Positions 44,165-54,740 of a stretch of 64,000 nt of DNA are shown here, piece after piece. Each line of letters starts with the position of its first letter. Position 1 is the first letter of the stretch. The position numbers and the translations under genes were made by a program. The notes beneath the pieces are model-generated. The model saw only the letters and a program-made list of their open reading frames with translations, did no database searches and had not been told where the DNA came from. Location of the stretch: the NCBI GenBank assembly GCA_028716365.1, contig JAQUPZ010000008.1, positions 62,001-126,000 on the forward strand, given 5' to 3'. The DNA is from Kiritimatiellia bacterium. GTDB taxonomy: Bacteria; Verrucomicrobiota; Kiritimatiellia; UBA8416; YA12-FULL-48-11.

Positions 44165-46872
44165 AACGGTTTCTCGCGCGCGCCCTCTGCTTCGACAATC
44201 GGCCAGCTTGCGCGCAGTTCATCTTTGTACGGGCCAATTGCCTTTACCGGTATAGATTTAAATCCGAGCTTAAAGGCAGGTGAATCGGATTTCAGGCGAT
44301 AATCTTCTTTTTCCACATTGATAAACAGAGGATCTGCTACAACGGAATGCTGATCCATACCCCGCGCCTGCCATGACGTCCACTCATCGAGCATCTCAAC
44401 TTCTGTTAATGAGATGTCATCTGCAAACAGTGAACCACTATCTTCCGGAAAATCCAGCCGTACGCGGAAAACCTTCATCCGCTCATTATAACCTTTTTCA
44501 CCGGGACCCGGAACCTTGAAGGTAAACTGATAGTCTTTCCAATCCGGACCAACTTTCACTTCATTTGGCCAGTTTGCCCAGAAATAGACTTTTGCAATAT
44601 AAGACTGGATCATAAGACCGGCCCTTGTTTCCGGCTTTGTGGCTTTTAGTTTGGCAGCAACTCGATACCAATGTCCCTGCTCAAGTTGTAGGTCTTTACT
44701 GACTATTATTGGGTAATTATCACGCTGTTTTTCTTTCACAAAAGCAGCATTAATACAGAGTGAATATTTACCGCTTGCCGGATTTCCTTCAACTAAAACG
44801 GCACTTGCCGTGTTGGTGGGTCTGATCTGCCATAACCAGTCTTTTGGCATTGCACCCGGGGTACCGTCTTCAAAGCCAGGGTTATAAAGAAGGTTTGTGG
44901 AAATGGTTTTTCCGACCTGTTTCTGCCCGGTCAACAAAGGCTGACCCGCGTGCCAGATGAGGTTTGAATCACACGAGTTATGATCAAAAGAAAGGTTGTG
45001 CGCCCTGACATATTTTGAACTGGAATTACTGTAATACATTATGTTCCTGGAAAACCGGTTGCCAGCCATGATTGTGCGGTCCGGTAGAACAGCGTTAGTG
45101 GGATGCAGATTCATATTACGCATGTGACTCCAGGCCAATTGGTTACATACCATTTCGTAACCCTTAATCATCGATGGCAGATGATTGGTCCAGTATTTAT
45201 GCGTATCCGTCCAGCCGCTGAACTCAATCTGTTGCAGATTACCATCAATAAAAATATTATTCTCCACAACAGTATCGCGTCCATTGTGGAGGTGGATACA
45301 TGCCCGTGAACAACGCGCCACGATATTACCGATGACATCGACACCCCCGCTGTTATCGTCGAGATAAACACCCCACGCAAAAAATGGTGAAACCCACTGC
45401 CCCTTTTCCTGGCCATAACCAAGCATGTCATGGAAATAGTTGTATCGGATCATTGTGCCGCGCGATGAGATCCAGTCGCGTCCACCGGTATAAACAGCTC
45501 CAGTGTCGGAAGTCTCCAGATTCATATGACGGATATGATTATATTCAATAACAAGGTTGTTTCCGCTGAACATGATACCCATGCGCGGACCATCATGGAT
45601 CAGATTGTGTGAAGCACGGTTACCAACTCCGCTAAGGCTTATTCCAACTCCCTGTTTATAGAAAACGCCCATGTGGTGAATGTAATTATTGTCGGCATAA
45701 TTCTCAGCAGGAGCCAGAGTCTTGCGGTCCCCACCGCTGATAGCCACGCCATGACTACCAACTTCATAAATGTCGCAACCAATCACTCCGTTCTTTCTTC
45801 CATCATTAATTGATATACCGGAACCATTATAGTCACCAACGTTTCGAATCGTGCAAGCTGTTATCAGGCAATTAGTTGTATCTTTGAGGGTGATAGCTGT
45901 ACCCTCACAACATTCGAAGGTCAGGCCCCTGAATGTTATATGCTGTGTGCCCCGGCCGAGTTCGAGAATTGTACGCACAACCGGCGCATAGACAGAACGG
46001 CCTTCCAGTGGAGATGGCGGCCAGAAATACAGTGCCCATGTCTGCCGGTCGAGATACCATTCCCCCGGCGCATCGAGTTCTTCCAGTGCGTTACGAAAAT
46101 AATAGCGGTCACCCGGCCGGATAGGATACGAGGCATCGTTTGCCAGCGTAACAAGGCGGGTACTACGGTCAATTGATTTGATACGGCAGATATTGTTCCA
46201 CCAGTTATAACGGGCAAAGACAAAAACTTCGACTTCTTCGGGCCTGGCCCATTCATGCAGGTCTTCCTGTTTACAGGTAAAAGAATGCCTGTCTTCACCC
46301 GGAACATCCTTGTACATCTCCAAATATTTTCCATCCGCATAAGCCCATCCACCACCATAGGGATTTTGAGAATCATAGTTTGGATAACGGGCCAGATGCT
46401 GGCGTTTGCCGTCAAACACAAGCTGACGAAAATAGATGTTCTTGAATCCCTGCCCACCGACATCCGTCTTGACTATATTCCCTTTATATTGGGCAAATCC
46501 GGTAATCTGCTTTCCGCCTATCAGAAGGGGCTTCTCATCACCATAGGCACGATAAATAACAAGTGCTTCTGCTATACCGGAGTCTTCGGGGCCAAATTTC
46601 AGAGTTTGGGAAAGTGAATATATGCCTTCGCGAATAAAAACCGTAACCGGCCCTTTGATCACCCCTCTCGATTTCAATGAGCGGATTTCATTCCTTGCCC
46701 GTTCGAGAGTAGCAAATGGGCCATCCTTGCCATCTCCAGTCGGTTTTACATATTTACCTGACCAGTTGTCGTTACCCTGAGGGGCAACATAAAATTCCAT
46801 GGGCTGACAACCTGTCAGAAAGATCGCTGCCGCAACACTTAACGAAAAAACAAACTGTTTATACCTTGTCAT
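44161..46872 (-). CDS. Right-handed beta-helix lipoprotein with CBM-like domain
   Basis: A 903-residue lipoprotein: signal peptide with lipobox LTGC (C22). Residues about 25-120 include the DUF1565-type opening (EFYVAPQGNDNWSGKYVKPTGDGKDGPFATLERARNEI). Residues about 290-620 form parallel beta-helix repeats (GSGISINDGRKNGVIGCDIYEVGSHGVAISGGD; YNHIRHMNLETSDTGAVYTGG), typical of polysaccharide lyases and glycosidases such as GH120 or PL6-like enzymes. Residues about 660-830 form a CBM4/9-like sandwich (NLLYNPGFEDGTPGAMPKDW). Anchored in the outer membrane or periplasm, it probably acts on a glycan. It is coupled by overlap to the DUF1573 gene. Confidence 0.87.
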   Translation of the reverse strand: MTRYKQFVFSLSVAAAIFLTGCQPMEFYVAPQGNDNWSGKYVKPTGDGKDGPFATLERARNEIRSLKSRGVIKGPVTVFIREGIYSLSQTLKFGPEDSGIAEALVIYRAYGDEKPLLIGGKQITGFAQYKGNIVKTDVGGQGFKNIYFRQLVFDGKRQHLARYPNYDSQNPYGGGWAYADGKYLEMYKDVPGEDRHSFTCKQEDLHEWARPEEVEVFVFARYNWWNNICRIKSIDRSTRLVTLANDASYPIRPGDRYYFRNALEELDAPGEWYLDRQTWALYFWPPSPLEGRSVYAPVVRTILELGRGTQHITFRGLTFECCEGTAITLKDTTNCLITACTIRNVGDYNGSGISINDGRKNGVIGCDIYEVGSHGVAISGGDRKTLAPAENYADNNYIHHMGVFYKQGVGISLSGVGNRASHNLIHDGPRMGIMFSGNNLVIEYNHIRHMNLETSDTGAVYTGGRDWISSRGTMIRYNYFHDMLGYGQEKGQWVSPFFAWGVYLDDNSGGVDVIGNIVARCSRACIHLHNGRDTVVENNIFIDGNLQQIEFSGWTDTHKYWTNHLPSMIKGYEMVCNQLAWSHMRNMNLHPTNAVLPDRTIMAGNRFSRNIMYYSNSSSKYVRAHNLSFDHNSCDSNLIWHAGQPLLTGQKQVGKTISTNLLYNPGFEDGTPGAMPKDWLWQIRPTNTASAVLVEGNPASGKYSLCINAAFVKEKQRDNYPIIVSKDLQLEQGHWYRVAAKLKATKPETRAGLMIQSYIAKVYFWANWPNEVKVGPDWKDYQFTFKVPGPGEKGYNERMKVFRVRLDFPEDSGSLFADDISLTEVEMLDEWTSWQARGMDQHSVVADPLFINVEKEDYRLKSDSPAFKLGFKSIPVKAIGPYKDELRASWPIVEAEGAREKPL

Positions 46873-47004
46873 GTTTTTGGACTTTAGCCCATTATTCCCT
46901 CTGCGTCAATTCCACCTTGGAAACCTGTTTTCAATACAACCGGGTGTAATTCAAAAATGTGGGTTAATTCTCTATTTTTCCGCGTCCGCGCGGAATGGAA
47001 ACCA

Positions 47005-47166
47005 CAGGTGGCATTTCGTTGCCAGAAAGGCCGGAGAAACGATATATGGATTTTGTGATGCCGGTAAGGCGTCTGACACTTGAGGTATACCGATGTATCC
47101 GAAGGTGTCAGCAACAAAGCCGGCGCACAAAAGACATATGTCGGTTTATCCGCGAAATGCCACCTG
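47005..47166 (+). other. Structured intergenic element H2
   Basis: A 162-base non-coding element between the beta-helix lipoprotein gene and the receiver gene, closed by a perfect 14-bp stem (47005-47018 with 47153-47166). Inside are a 16-bp stem with one mismatch and one bulge (47032-47048 with 47135-47152), GCCGG/CCGGC (47060-47064, 47120-47124), a 9-bp CTGACACTT/AGGTGTCAG stem (47073-47081, 47103-47111) and a capping GGTATAC/GTATCC hairpin. About 50 base pairs in all form one long rod. The core (AAGGCGTCTGA...TCAGCAACA) resembles H1. It could be a structured RNA or a MITE-like palindromic element. Confidence 0.75.
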
Positions 47167-47279
47167 CTTCCTCTTACACCCACAAATATGATCTACTCCC
47201 AATATAACCCATATCTCCATTTGCTTCTTGTAGAAATGTACCGATACTGTTAGCTTCATTCAAACATCAGGAAACTTTT

Positions 47280-47663
47280 ATGGCAAGAATACTGTTAATC
47301 GACGATGAGCCCAACATTCTCTGCATATTGAGTAATCTTCTGCAGTCTGACGGTCACAGCATTGCCGGAACCCTGCGTGGCGATAAAGCAAAACAGTACC
47401 TGCGATCGGAAGAACATCTCGATCTGATGGTGACTGATCTGCGCATGTGGCCGGTAGACGGAATGAATCTCATAAAAGCGGCCCGGGAAATCAGGCCTTC
47501 AATGCCAGTCGTCATAATCTCTGCTCACATTACCCCTGAGGTCGAAGAAGAAGCCGCGAAACTGGGTGTCGAAGGAATTCTACGCAAACCCTGGTCGGTC
47601 GATGAATTTCTTACCAAGGTCAGAGAAGTTCTTCAACAGGCAACAACCAATGTAACTACTTAG
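47280..47663 (+). CDS. Stand-alone response-regulator receiver domain
   Basis: A 127-residue CheY-like receiver: acidic DDE at the start (LLIDDEPN), phosphoacceptor Asp in LMVTDLRM, and the conserved Lys in ILRKPWS. No output domain or kinase is nearby. It resembles the receiver at 38497 in opening (MARILLxDDE). AGGAAA lies just upstream. Confidence 0.9.
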   Translation: MARILLIDDEPNILCILSNLLQSDGHSIAGTLRGDKAKQYLRSEEHLDLMVTDLRMWPVDGMNLIKAAREIRPSMPVVIISAHITPEVEEEAAKLGVEGILRKPWSVDEFLTKVREVLQQATTNVTT

Positions 47664-47752
47664 GTCCGAATCCCGTTCCATCTGGTCGCAAGAGAAATTT
47701 ATTATCGATACTCCACTGCGCTAAACGATTTCCCATGTGTAAGCATCACTGT

Positions 47753-48274
47753 CTACCCGCGTTTTATTATCCTGACACTGCCCATCGTGTGCCCTGGCGC
47801 AACGGTGTAAAGCCTTCTTACAGAAGGATTTCTATTCTCATGCACGGCGACCACTTTACCGACAACCAGCGGGCAATCGCCCGGTTTAAAGATGTCAACC
47901 AGTTTACATTCGAAGTTTGCAACTGCGTCGGCGACCAGCGGTGCACGAACTTTTGACGCCTTCTGAATTCTCATGCCGCATTCTTTTATCTTATCCCGGT
48001 TTTGACCATGATTCTTGCCGACATAAAGAACCTGCTTTGCCATTTTCTCGCCCGGATATGCTACAACAAACTCCTTTGTCTGCTGAATCAATTCATAGGT
48101 ATAAGCGCCATTATCAATACCCAGAACAAACATCATCGGTTCCCCCGATGCAATGGCAACCCAGCCGACTGCCATTGCATTAGTTTTGCCTTTGTGATTC
48201 TTTGTTGTAACAAGGACAACCTGTTCCGGATATTTTCGTGCTGATGCTTTTTTCAGTATTGTTTTCTTTTGCAT
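47753..48274 (-). CDS. Flavin reductase / flavoredoxin-like protein
   Basis: A 173-residue split-barrel FMN-binding protein of the flavin-reductase-like family: AVGWVAIASGEPMMFVLGIDNGAYTYELIQQTKEFVVAYPG is the typical core. Such proteins reduce FMN or act as flavoredoxin-type electron carriers in anaerobes. The start at 48274 has a GGAGGG site and begins MQKKTILKK. It is divergent from the TauE/SafE gene. Confidence 0.88.
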   Translation of the reverse strand: MQKKTILKKASARKYPEQVVLVTTKNHKGKTNAMAVGWVAIASGEPMMFVLGIDNGAYTYELIQQTKEFVVAYPGEKMAKQVLYVGKNHGQNRDKIKECGMRIQKASKVRAPLVADAVANFECKLVDIFKPGDCPLVVGKVVAVHENRNPSVRRLYTVAPGHTMGSVRIIKRG

Positions 48275-48455
48275 TATGCCCTCCGAATTCACTGAACAAT
48301 CATAGTGACATTATCCAATATTACGCAAAGTGGAATCTTTATTCGGCAGAATTATCAAACAAACCTGCGTTAAAGATTGTAAGTACTGCATTGTTTAATA
48401 ACTTATTGCGTTTGAACCAAACCAATGCTAATCGTTCTGCCTTTTCAAAACAATC

Positions 48456-49250
48456 ATGGAAAATTGTTCAATATCAGCGCTTGTTTGGACGGCAATATCT
48501 GTTTTCCTTATCGGCGTCAGTAAAGGCGGAATTCCGGTGGGTCCGATTGCCTTGCCTCTTCTCATCCTGTTCTGGCCCGGAAAAACTGAACCGGCAAAAA
48601 CTGCCGTGGCATTTATGCTGCCTCTTCTCTGCGTGATGGACATTATTGCTGTAGCCTTTTTCCGCAGGAATATTGACTGGAAACGGCTTGTACCACTGCT
48701 TCCCGGCTCTTTGGCCGGCATCATACTGGGAAGTATTCTTTTTGTTTCCCGGGATTCTGCGTGGCTTTCAGTCCCGGACAGAGGCATCAAATTCTGCATT
48801 GGAATCGTCGGCTTGGGATTCGTATTTTATCAGGCGTTAAATAAATGGATCATGAAAAGGGTCATGACCAATACTGCCGTTCCTGGTATGTTCAAAGGAA
48901 CAGCCTTTGGGTTCAGCGGCGGATTGGTGTCAACGTTAGCCCACGCATCCGGTCCTATTATGCAGATGTATCTGTTGCCGCAAGGACTTGCTAAAATGGA
49001 ATTCGCCGGTACTACTGCAGTATATTTCTTCTTGTTGAACATTTTTAAACTCATTCCGTTCACAATCCTTGGCCGTATTGAAACAGGGAATTTAATACTT
49101 GGGACATATATGCTGCCTCTGATCCCGGTGGGTGTTGCTGCCGGATATTTCCTGGTAAAAATTATGAAGCCGGAACATTATACCGGCATGATTTATCTCG
49201 TACTTTTCTTTACATCTATCACGCTGATTATCAAATCAATTACATGTTAG
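48456..49250 (+). CDS. TauE/SafE family sulfite/organic-anion exporter
   Basis: A 264-residue protein with about eight hydrophobic segments in two related halves, including SVFLIGVSKGGIPVGPIALPLLIL and GTAFGFSGGLVSTLAHASGPIMQMYLLPQG, which are TauE/SafE (DUF81) signatures. Members move sulfite, sulfoacetate or other small anions across the inner membrane. No clear ribosome-binding site; the start fits the family N-terminus. A sulfur-related substrate would fit the sulfur locus elsewhere in the window, but this is inference. Confidence 0.86.
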   Translation: MENCSISALVWTAISVFLIGVSKGGIPVGPIALPLLILFWPGKTEPAKTAVAFMLPLLCVMDIIAVAFFRRNIDWKRLVPLLPGSLAGIILGSILFVSRDSAWLSVPDRGIKFCIGIVGLGFVFYQALNKWIMKRVMTNTAVPGMFKGTAFGFSGGLVSTLAHASGPIMQMYLLPQGLAKMEFAGTTAVYFFLLNIFKLIPFTILGRIETGNLILGTYMLPLIPVGVAAGYFLVKIMKPEHYTGMIYLVLFFTSITLIIKSITC

Positions 49251-49333
49251 AAGAACAATCCGGCCTTAAGTCGGGGTTCAAATCAGTAATAAAGTAAATC
49301 TGATGTATATATTTGCTTTATAACTACTTACTG

Positions 49334-51196
49334 TCACGACAGGAAGCTCTTTTTCCCTTTTTTGATCATCAGGGATAGTATGGTTATATCTGCCGGAGTG
49401 ATACCTGGGACTCGCGCAGCCTGACCAAGATTCTGCGGTTGTATACGTCCCAACTTTTCACGTGCTTCGATTTTCAGAGTTTTGATTTTAGAGTAGTCAA
49501 TCCATACCGGTATCGGATCGTCATCCAGTTCTTTTGCTTTTACGGCATGACGTTCTTCCTGTTCGATGTAGCCTTCATATTTAATTCTGATCTCCACTTG
49601 TCGTGCAACCTCCGGGTGTAATGACGGATTGCTTTTTGGTATATCCCTGTAATGGACACCCGAGCGACAGAGTAACTGTGCAAGAGTATGAGGACCTTCA
49701 TGACTGGTTTTTAATCGACCAATTTCCTTTTCTATTTCCACTGCAAAGACTTCTGTTTCCTGGATCTGTTCCCGGGATACGATGCCTATTTCTTTGGCAA
49801 ACGGTAACAACCTGAATCTTGCATTGTCCTGTCGAAGAATCAGACGTCGCTCTGCCCGGGAGGTAAACATCCTGTATGGTTCGTTTGTTCCCTTAAGTAC
49901 CAGATCATCTATCATCACTCCTACATAGCCATCATTTCGACTTAAGACAAATGGTGACTTTCCGCACAGTTTGTTAACAGCGTTTATACCAGCCATAACA
50001 CCTTGCGCTGCAGCTTCTTCATATCCTGTTGTTCCATTTATCTGACCAGCAAGATACAAGTTCTCAACAAGTTTTGATTCCAGCGTGTGATAGAGCTGTG
50101 TTGGATCACAAAAATCATATTCAATGGCATAGGCCCACTGTAAAACTTTTGCATTTTTAAGTCCAGGTATTGAATGGATAAGTTCCAACTGAATATCTTC
50201 AGGGAGACTATTTGAGATTCCATTTGGATAGACCAAATTGGTATCCCTCCCCTCCGGTTCAATGAAAACATGATGGCGGTCGCGATCTGGGAATTTGACT
50301 ATTTTATCTTCTACCGACGGACAATAGCGAACTCCGGTTCCGGTAATTGTACCACCATAAAGAGCGCTTTTATCCAAATTTGCTCGTATTATGCCATGCG
50401 TAGCTTCGGTGGTATGGGTTAAATAGCACGGTAATTGATTGGATCCCGGTTGCCATGGCTGTAGTGGATTTCTAGATTGTTCCACGTGGAACAATGGGTT
50501 TTCCCGACCGGCTTGCCATGAGAAAAACGGCGGTGGATATTCGCCGGTTTGAATTGACATCTCTCCATAGTCCAAACTGGTTTTATCCAGTCGAGCCGGT
50601 GTGCCGGTTTTTAGTCTTCCCATTTTGAAACCCAAGGATAATAGTACCTGGGCAAGTTTATCTGCTGATGCTTCATGAAGCCTGCCACCTGGAACTGCTT
50701 TCTTGCCGATATGGATTAAACCGTTTAAAAAAGTTCCAGGGGTCAGTACTATCGACCTGGTTTCGATTAAGCTTTCCTCGGCCATTTGGAGCCCCTCTAC
50801 ACGGCTCTTATTGACCACAAGTCCAATGACCGTTCCCTCGATGACTGTTAAATTTTCTGTCCCGGCAATTACTGCCTGCATCCGGTCGGCATATAATTGT
50901 TTGTCGCACTGTGCACGGGTTGCCTGAACTGCCGGACCTTTCCTGGTATTGAGTGTTTTAAATTGGATACCGGTGAAGTCTGTATTCTTAGCCATCTCTC
51001 CGCCGAGAGCATCAACTTCGAAAACCAAATGCGATTTTGCAATTCCACCGATGGATGGATTACACGACATCCTGGCGATGCCATTCTGACTTAATGTGAC
51101 CAGCGCCGTCTTGGCACCCATTCTTGCAGAGGCTAGGGCAGCTTCGCAACCGGCATGACCACCACCGACGACAATGACATCAAAATGCTTTTTCAT
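49334..51196 (-). CDS. mnmG: tRNA uridine-5-carboxymethylaminomethyl modification enzyme MnmG
   Basis: A 620-residue FAD enzyme: [22 protein letters not shown] dinucleotide fold at the start, [21 protein letters not shown], and the C-terminal GIDA-associated helical domain ([15 protein letters not shown]). With MnmE it installs the cmnm5 group on U34 of certain tRNAs, cooperating with MnmA. Its start overlaps the mnmE stop by four bases (ATGA), the usual coupled arrangement. Confidence 0.97.
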   Translation of the reverse strand: MKKHFDVIVVGGGHAGCEAALASARMGAKTALVTLSQNGIARMSCNPSIGGIAKSHLVFEVDALGGEMAKNTDFTGIQFKTLNTRKGPAVQATRAQCDKQLYADRMQAVIAGTENLTVIEGTVIGLVVNKSRVEGLQMAEESLIETRSIVLTPGTFLNGLIHIGKKAVPGGRLHEASADKLAQVLLSLGFKMGRLKTGTPARLDKTSLDYGEMSIQTGEYPPPFFSWQAGRENPLFHVEQSRNPLQPWQPGSNQLPCYLTHTTEATHGIIRANLDKSALYGGTITGTGVRYCPSVEDKIVKFPDRDRHHVFIEPEGRDTNLVYPNGISNSLPEDIQLELIHSIPGLKNAKVLQWAYAIEYDFCDPTQLYHTLESKLVENLYLAGQINGTTGYEEAAAQGVMAGINAVNKLCGKSPFVLSRNDGYVGVMIDDLVLKGTNEPYRMFTSRAERRLILRQDNARFRLLPFAKEIGIVSREQIQETEVFAVEIEKEIGRLKTSHEGPHTLAQLLCRSGVHYRDIPKSNPSLHPEVARQVEIRIKYEGYIEQEERHAVKAKELDDDPIPVWIDYSKIKTLKIEAREKLGRIQPQNLGQAARVPGITPADITILSLMIKKGKKSFLS

Positions 51197-52572
51197 TTGC
51201 CGATACAGAATCTTCTGAAAATATTTTCAAGCAATAATTCATCATAGTTTTTTCCAGTGATAGTACCCAGCTGTTCAATAGCAGTTCGAAGCGTAGATAT
51301 TGCAGGTACCAGCAGATCTTCATTGTCCGGGGAAAAGACTTTTAACGTATCGTTCAATTCAGCCAGAACGTTCTGTATGATATGTCGATGTCGCTCCGAG
51401 ATGGTCGCGTGAGGCAAGTCGAACCCCTGAATACCCAGTTTCGCAATAATGGCGGCCCTGATTTCGGCTATACCTGTACCTTTCAAAAGACTGGATGAAA
51501 TAACTGTAAAACCGGGAAAATCGGCTGAACTCGTTTTTTGGCCAAGGTCCGTTTTGTTAAGGACCACAATACATCGACAAGGGTCCATTTCCATCAACTG
51601 TTTCAATTCGTCCGTTCCCGGTTTGACAAACGCATCATACATCATGATATTCAGGTCTGCTTTGTTTATCAGCGCATGCGCCCGTTGGACCCCTTCACGC
51701 TCAACGACATTATCAGAGTCCCGTAGGCCGGCAGTATCAACCAATCGCAGTGACACTCCATCCAGTACAAACTCTTCTTCGATGGTATCACGGGTTGTGC
51801 CGGGCTCGTCTGTGACTATTGCACGATTAGTTCCCAGTAAAGAATTCAACAGGGTAGATTTTCCAACGTTAGGTTTGCCGGATATGACAACCAGCGCGCC
51901 TTCACGCAACAGATGACCTTCCTCCCAGGTTGCCAGCAATGTATCGAGTTGTTTTTTTGCCGATCGCAACCGCTCGACTGCACCTTGAATCAACGATGAC
52001 GGCAAGTCTTCTTCAGGAAAATCCAGGCTTGCTTCCAGATCGGCCGCCGCATTTATCATGCAATCGTATATGCTTGAGAATGAAGAACTTAACGATCCCT
52101 CCAGTTGTTCGATGGCGGCCGACGCAGCCCGGTCTGAACGAGCCATAATCAGGTCGGCCACCGCCTCGGCTTGAAGAAGATCTATTCGACCGTTAAGAAA
52201 AGCCCGCTTGGTAAATTCACCGGGCTCAGCAGGTCTGGCGCCTGCCTCCAGTACAGCGCGCAAAATTCTTTTTGCACACGTGCGACCACCATGTCCCTGG
52301 ATTTCTATCACATCTTCCCTGGTGTAACTATGAGGGGCACGATAGATAAGAAGTATCGTTTCGTCAGCATCAGCGTCATGTGGTGTGGACGACGAACGGA
52401 TAAATCCATGAAGAAATGTTCCAGCCTGCCGCTTTGACGGCGGATCTCCGCTGCCTTTGAAAATACGGTCAGCAATGGACAGGCTCGCAGGTCCTGATAT
52501 ACGCACAATGGCAATACCAGCTTCACCCGGAGCTGTAGCAATTGCCGCTATGGTATCTGAAGAAATTTCCAT
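51193..52572 (-). CDS. mnmE: tRNA modification GTPase MnmE
   Basis: A 459-residue protein: N-terminal folate-binding domain ([23 protein letters not shown]), a helical domain, and an inserted G domain with [16 protein letters not shown] (G1), DEPGTTRDT (G2 region), DTAGLRD (G3) and NKTD (G4). It ends in FCIGK, the family C-terminus carrying the functional cysteine. It forms the U34-modifying complex with MnmG. First gene of the mnmE-mnmG pair. Confidence 0.97.
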   Translation of the reverse strand: MEISSDTIAAIATAPGEAGIAIVRISGPASLSIADRIFKGSGDPPSKRQAGTFLHGFIRSSSTPHDADADETILLIYRAPHSYTREDVIEIQGHGGRTCAKRILRAVLEAGARPAEPGEFTKRAFLNGRIDLLQAEAVADLIMARSDRAASAAIEQLEGSLSSSFSSIYDCMINAAADLEASLDFPEEDLPSSLIQGAVERLRSAKKQLDTLLATWEEGHLLREGALVVISGKPNVGKSTLLNSLLGTNRAIVTDEPGTTRDTIEEEFVLDGVSLRLVDTAGLRDSDNVVEREGVQRAHALINKADLNIMMYDAFVKPGTDELKQLMEMDPCRCIVVLNKTDLGQKTSSADFPGFTVISSSLLKGTGIAEIRAAIIAKLGIQGFDLPHATISERHRHIIQNVLAELNDTLKVFSPDNEDLLVPAISTLRTAIEQLGTITGKNYDELLLENIFRRFCIGK

Positions 52573-52618
52573 AATTCTTTGAAGATAGAGGGCCTTCGTT
52601 GTATGGGCAAGGGTATTC

Positions 52619-53380
52619 TTAATCGGGTATATGCCGCTTACGGTATTTTAACGGGGAATCTCCCATCAGCCTGATAAAAGTCCGGGAGAAATGGCTCTGG
52701 TCGTAGAAGCCAACTTCGCCAGCTATCTCTGTTACACTATGATCGGTTTCGGTAAGGAGACGGCAGGCTGCGTTGATTCGCACGCGCATCAGGTACTGGC
52801 ACATTGTAGTCCTGAAAAACCGGCGGAACCGCCGGTTGAACTGGCGGGAAGACATTCCCACCATGGTTGCGATTTGTCGCGTGTCTGTTGGTTCTGCATA
52901 ATGCTGATGGATGTGCTGGATTGCACGGGAGAAGGGGCCATATGATTTAGGGGTAGCACGCATTCCGTCCACAGCGCGATGGATACCGGCCACACCTATA
53001 ATATGGCCCTGTTGATTTTTCAATGGTACCTTGCAGCCAATAATCAATCTATCCGATCCTTCCTCTTCCGGTGCAGGGGCAATGACGTTGACGGTGGCAA
53101 CTCCGGTCCGCATGATTTTCCTGTCGCGCGCTACATACAGGTCGGCGCGATCCCTGGGGAAAAAATCGTGATCAGTTTTGCCAATGGCTTCCAGCTCGGA
53201 AGCAACATGGCAGATTTCGCAGTGACGTCTGTTCATCATTACAAACCGGCTTTTCCGGTCTTTTACGTAAAAAGCCACGTCCGGAATGAGGTCAAGCAGC
53301 TGTTCGAACGGCTGGATGCTGCCAATGCTCTTCAGGAATTGATGTTTAAACTTACGCCTATCCATGGTCGAAAAATACAT
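52619..53380 (-). CDS. PAS-domain AraC-family regulator
   Basis: A 253-residue regulator with an N-terminal PAS domain at about 20-135 (LIPDVAFYVKDRKSRFVMMNRRHCEI...GVAGIHRAVDG) and an AraC-type double helix-turn-helix at about 145-250 (IATMVGMSSRQFNRRFRRFFRTT; EIAGEVGFYDQSHFSRTFIRLMGDSPLKYRK). An AGGAGA site supports the start. It is divergent from the Gfo/Idh-glycyl-radical operon, its likely target. The PAS ligand could be a sugar or redox signal; this cannot be read here. Confidence 0.92.
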   Translation of the reverse strand: MYFSTMDRRKFKHQFLKSIGSIQPFEQLLDLIPDVAFYVKDRKSRFVMMNRRHCEICHVASELEAIGKTDHDFFPRDRADLYVARDRKIMRTGVATVNVIAPAPEEEGSDRLIIGCKVPLKNQQGHIIGVAGIHRAVDGMRATPKSYGPFSRAIQHIHQHYAEPTDTRQIATMVGMSSRQFNRRFRRFFRTTMCQYLMRVRINAACRLLTETDHSVTEIAGEVGFYDQSHFSRTFIRLMGDSPLKYRKRHIPD

Positions 53381-53485
53381 AAAAAAGTCTCCTGCTTACA
53401 AGCAAATTTCATTTGAATGGTATAGCGTAGCCGCGAACAATAAATTCGGGAAACACAAATCAACAAGCACAAGGAGATGTATACA

Positions 53486-54715
53486 ATGAAAACCAAAAAA
53501 TCTTTGATGCCCGCCGGGTTCTCAAGACGCGCATTCATGCGCGGTGGCGCCGCAATGGTTTCAACAATGATTGTTGCCCAAAACTTAGTAAGAGGTTCGG
53601 AGGCCAACAGCAGGATTTCACTTGGACTGATCGGGTGTGGTTCACGTGGTTCATGGATTGCCGGTCTTTTCAAAACACACGGCGGTTACGAAATCGCGGC
53701 CTGTGCCGACTATTTCCAGGACAAGGTGGATGCCTGTGGCCAGAAATTCGGCATCGATCCGTCAAAGCGGTATACAGGCCTGAATTGCTATAAAAGACTG
53801 CTTGAAGGCAAACTTGATGCCGTGGCCATTGAGTCGCCTCCGTATTTCCATCCCGAGCAGGCTGCTGCTGCGGTTGATGCCGGGAAGCATGTTTACCTGG
53901 CGAAACCTCTCGGGGTCGATGTGCCGGGATGCAGGACGGTTGGGGAGTCGGGCAGGAAAGCCACGGAGAAGAAACTGGCCTTCAGGGTTGATTTCCAGCA
54001 TCGTGCCGACTGCTTTTACCAGGAAACGATCAAGCGTCTCCACCAGGGTGCAATAGGTACGTTCACATTTGGCGAGGCTTTTAACCATACTGGCCCGCTC
54101 GGCCATTTGCAGGCACAACCCGGTACACCGGAAGCACGTTTACGCAACTGGCTCTTCCATAACGCACTTTCAGGGGACTATCTGGTGGAAATTAACATTC
54201 ACACATTGGACATCATGAACTGGATATTCCAGAAACCACCTCTTCATGTTGTTGGTTCGGGCGGGTGCAAGACGAAAATGGAAACGGGCGATTGTTCGGA
54301 TTACTGCGGCCTGCTTTACCAGTATGATGACAATGTGCCGGTTGTGTTCACATCCAAGCGGTACAAGGACGGGGCCGGAGAACACGACAAGCATCTCATT
54401 GTTGAGGTGTATGGAACACAAGGCCGCGCGGAAACGAAATATGGCGGCAAGGTAATGATACTGGGCAAGAATTTCTATGCCGGGGGCGCTACGCCCAGCC
54501 TGTACAAGGATGGGGCCGTGAATAATATTACCGCATTCCATAAGCAGATAACCGGCGGTGATTTCAGCAACACAACTGTAGAGCCAAGCGTACAGAGCAA
54601 TTTGATCGCCATCATGGGACGCATGGCTGTCTACCAGCATAGACTCATAACCTGGGATGAGGTCAGGAATTCAAACGAGAAGATGGACCCGCAGCTGGAC
54701 GGTCTCAAGAGCTGA
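53486..54715 (+). CDS. TAT-exported Gfo/Idh/MocA oxidoreductase
   Basis: A 409-residue oxidoreductase with a TAT leader (SRRAFMRGGAAMVSTMIVA), an NAD(P)-binding fold (ISLGLIGCGSRGSWIAGLF), the EKP-like motif in YLAKPLGVD, and a C-terminal alpha/beta domain (HNALSGDYLVEINIHTLDIMNW). Gfo/Idh enzymes oxidise or epimerise sugars; the exported form may keep its cofactor bound, as in glucose-fructose oxidoreductase. The start at 53486 lies nine bases from AAGGAG, while an ATG at 53477 overlaps the site. First gene of the operon. Confidence 0.9.
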   Translation: MKTKKSLMPAGFSRRAFMRGGAAMVSTMIVAQNLVRGSEANSRISLGLIGCGSRGSWIAGLFKTHGGYEIAACADYFQDKVDACGQKFGIDPSKRYTGLNCYKRLLEGKLDAVAIESPPYFHPEQAAAAVDAGKHVYLAKPLGVDVPGCRTVGESGRKATEKKLAFRVDFQHRADCFYQETIKRLHQGAIGTFTFGEAFNHTGPLGHLQAQPGTPEARLRNWLFHNALSGDYLVEINIHTLDIMNWIFQKPPLHVVGSGGCKTKMETGDCSDYCGLLYQYDDNVPVVFTSKRYKDGAGEHDKHLIVEVYGTQGRAETKYGGKVMILGKNFYAGGATPSLYKDGAVNNITAFHKQITGGDFSNTTVEPSVQSNLIAIMGRMAVYQHRLITWDEVRNSNEKMDPQLDGLKS

Positions 54716-54740
54716 AACAGACAGTCAGGGAGGTAAAAAC

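Noticed and set aside
49270..49290. tRNA-like GGTTCAAATC in the gap after the TauE/SafE gene
   Set aside because: The motif resembles a T-loop, but no acceptor, D or anticodon stems fit around it, and upstream sequence is the TauE/SafE coding region.
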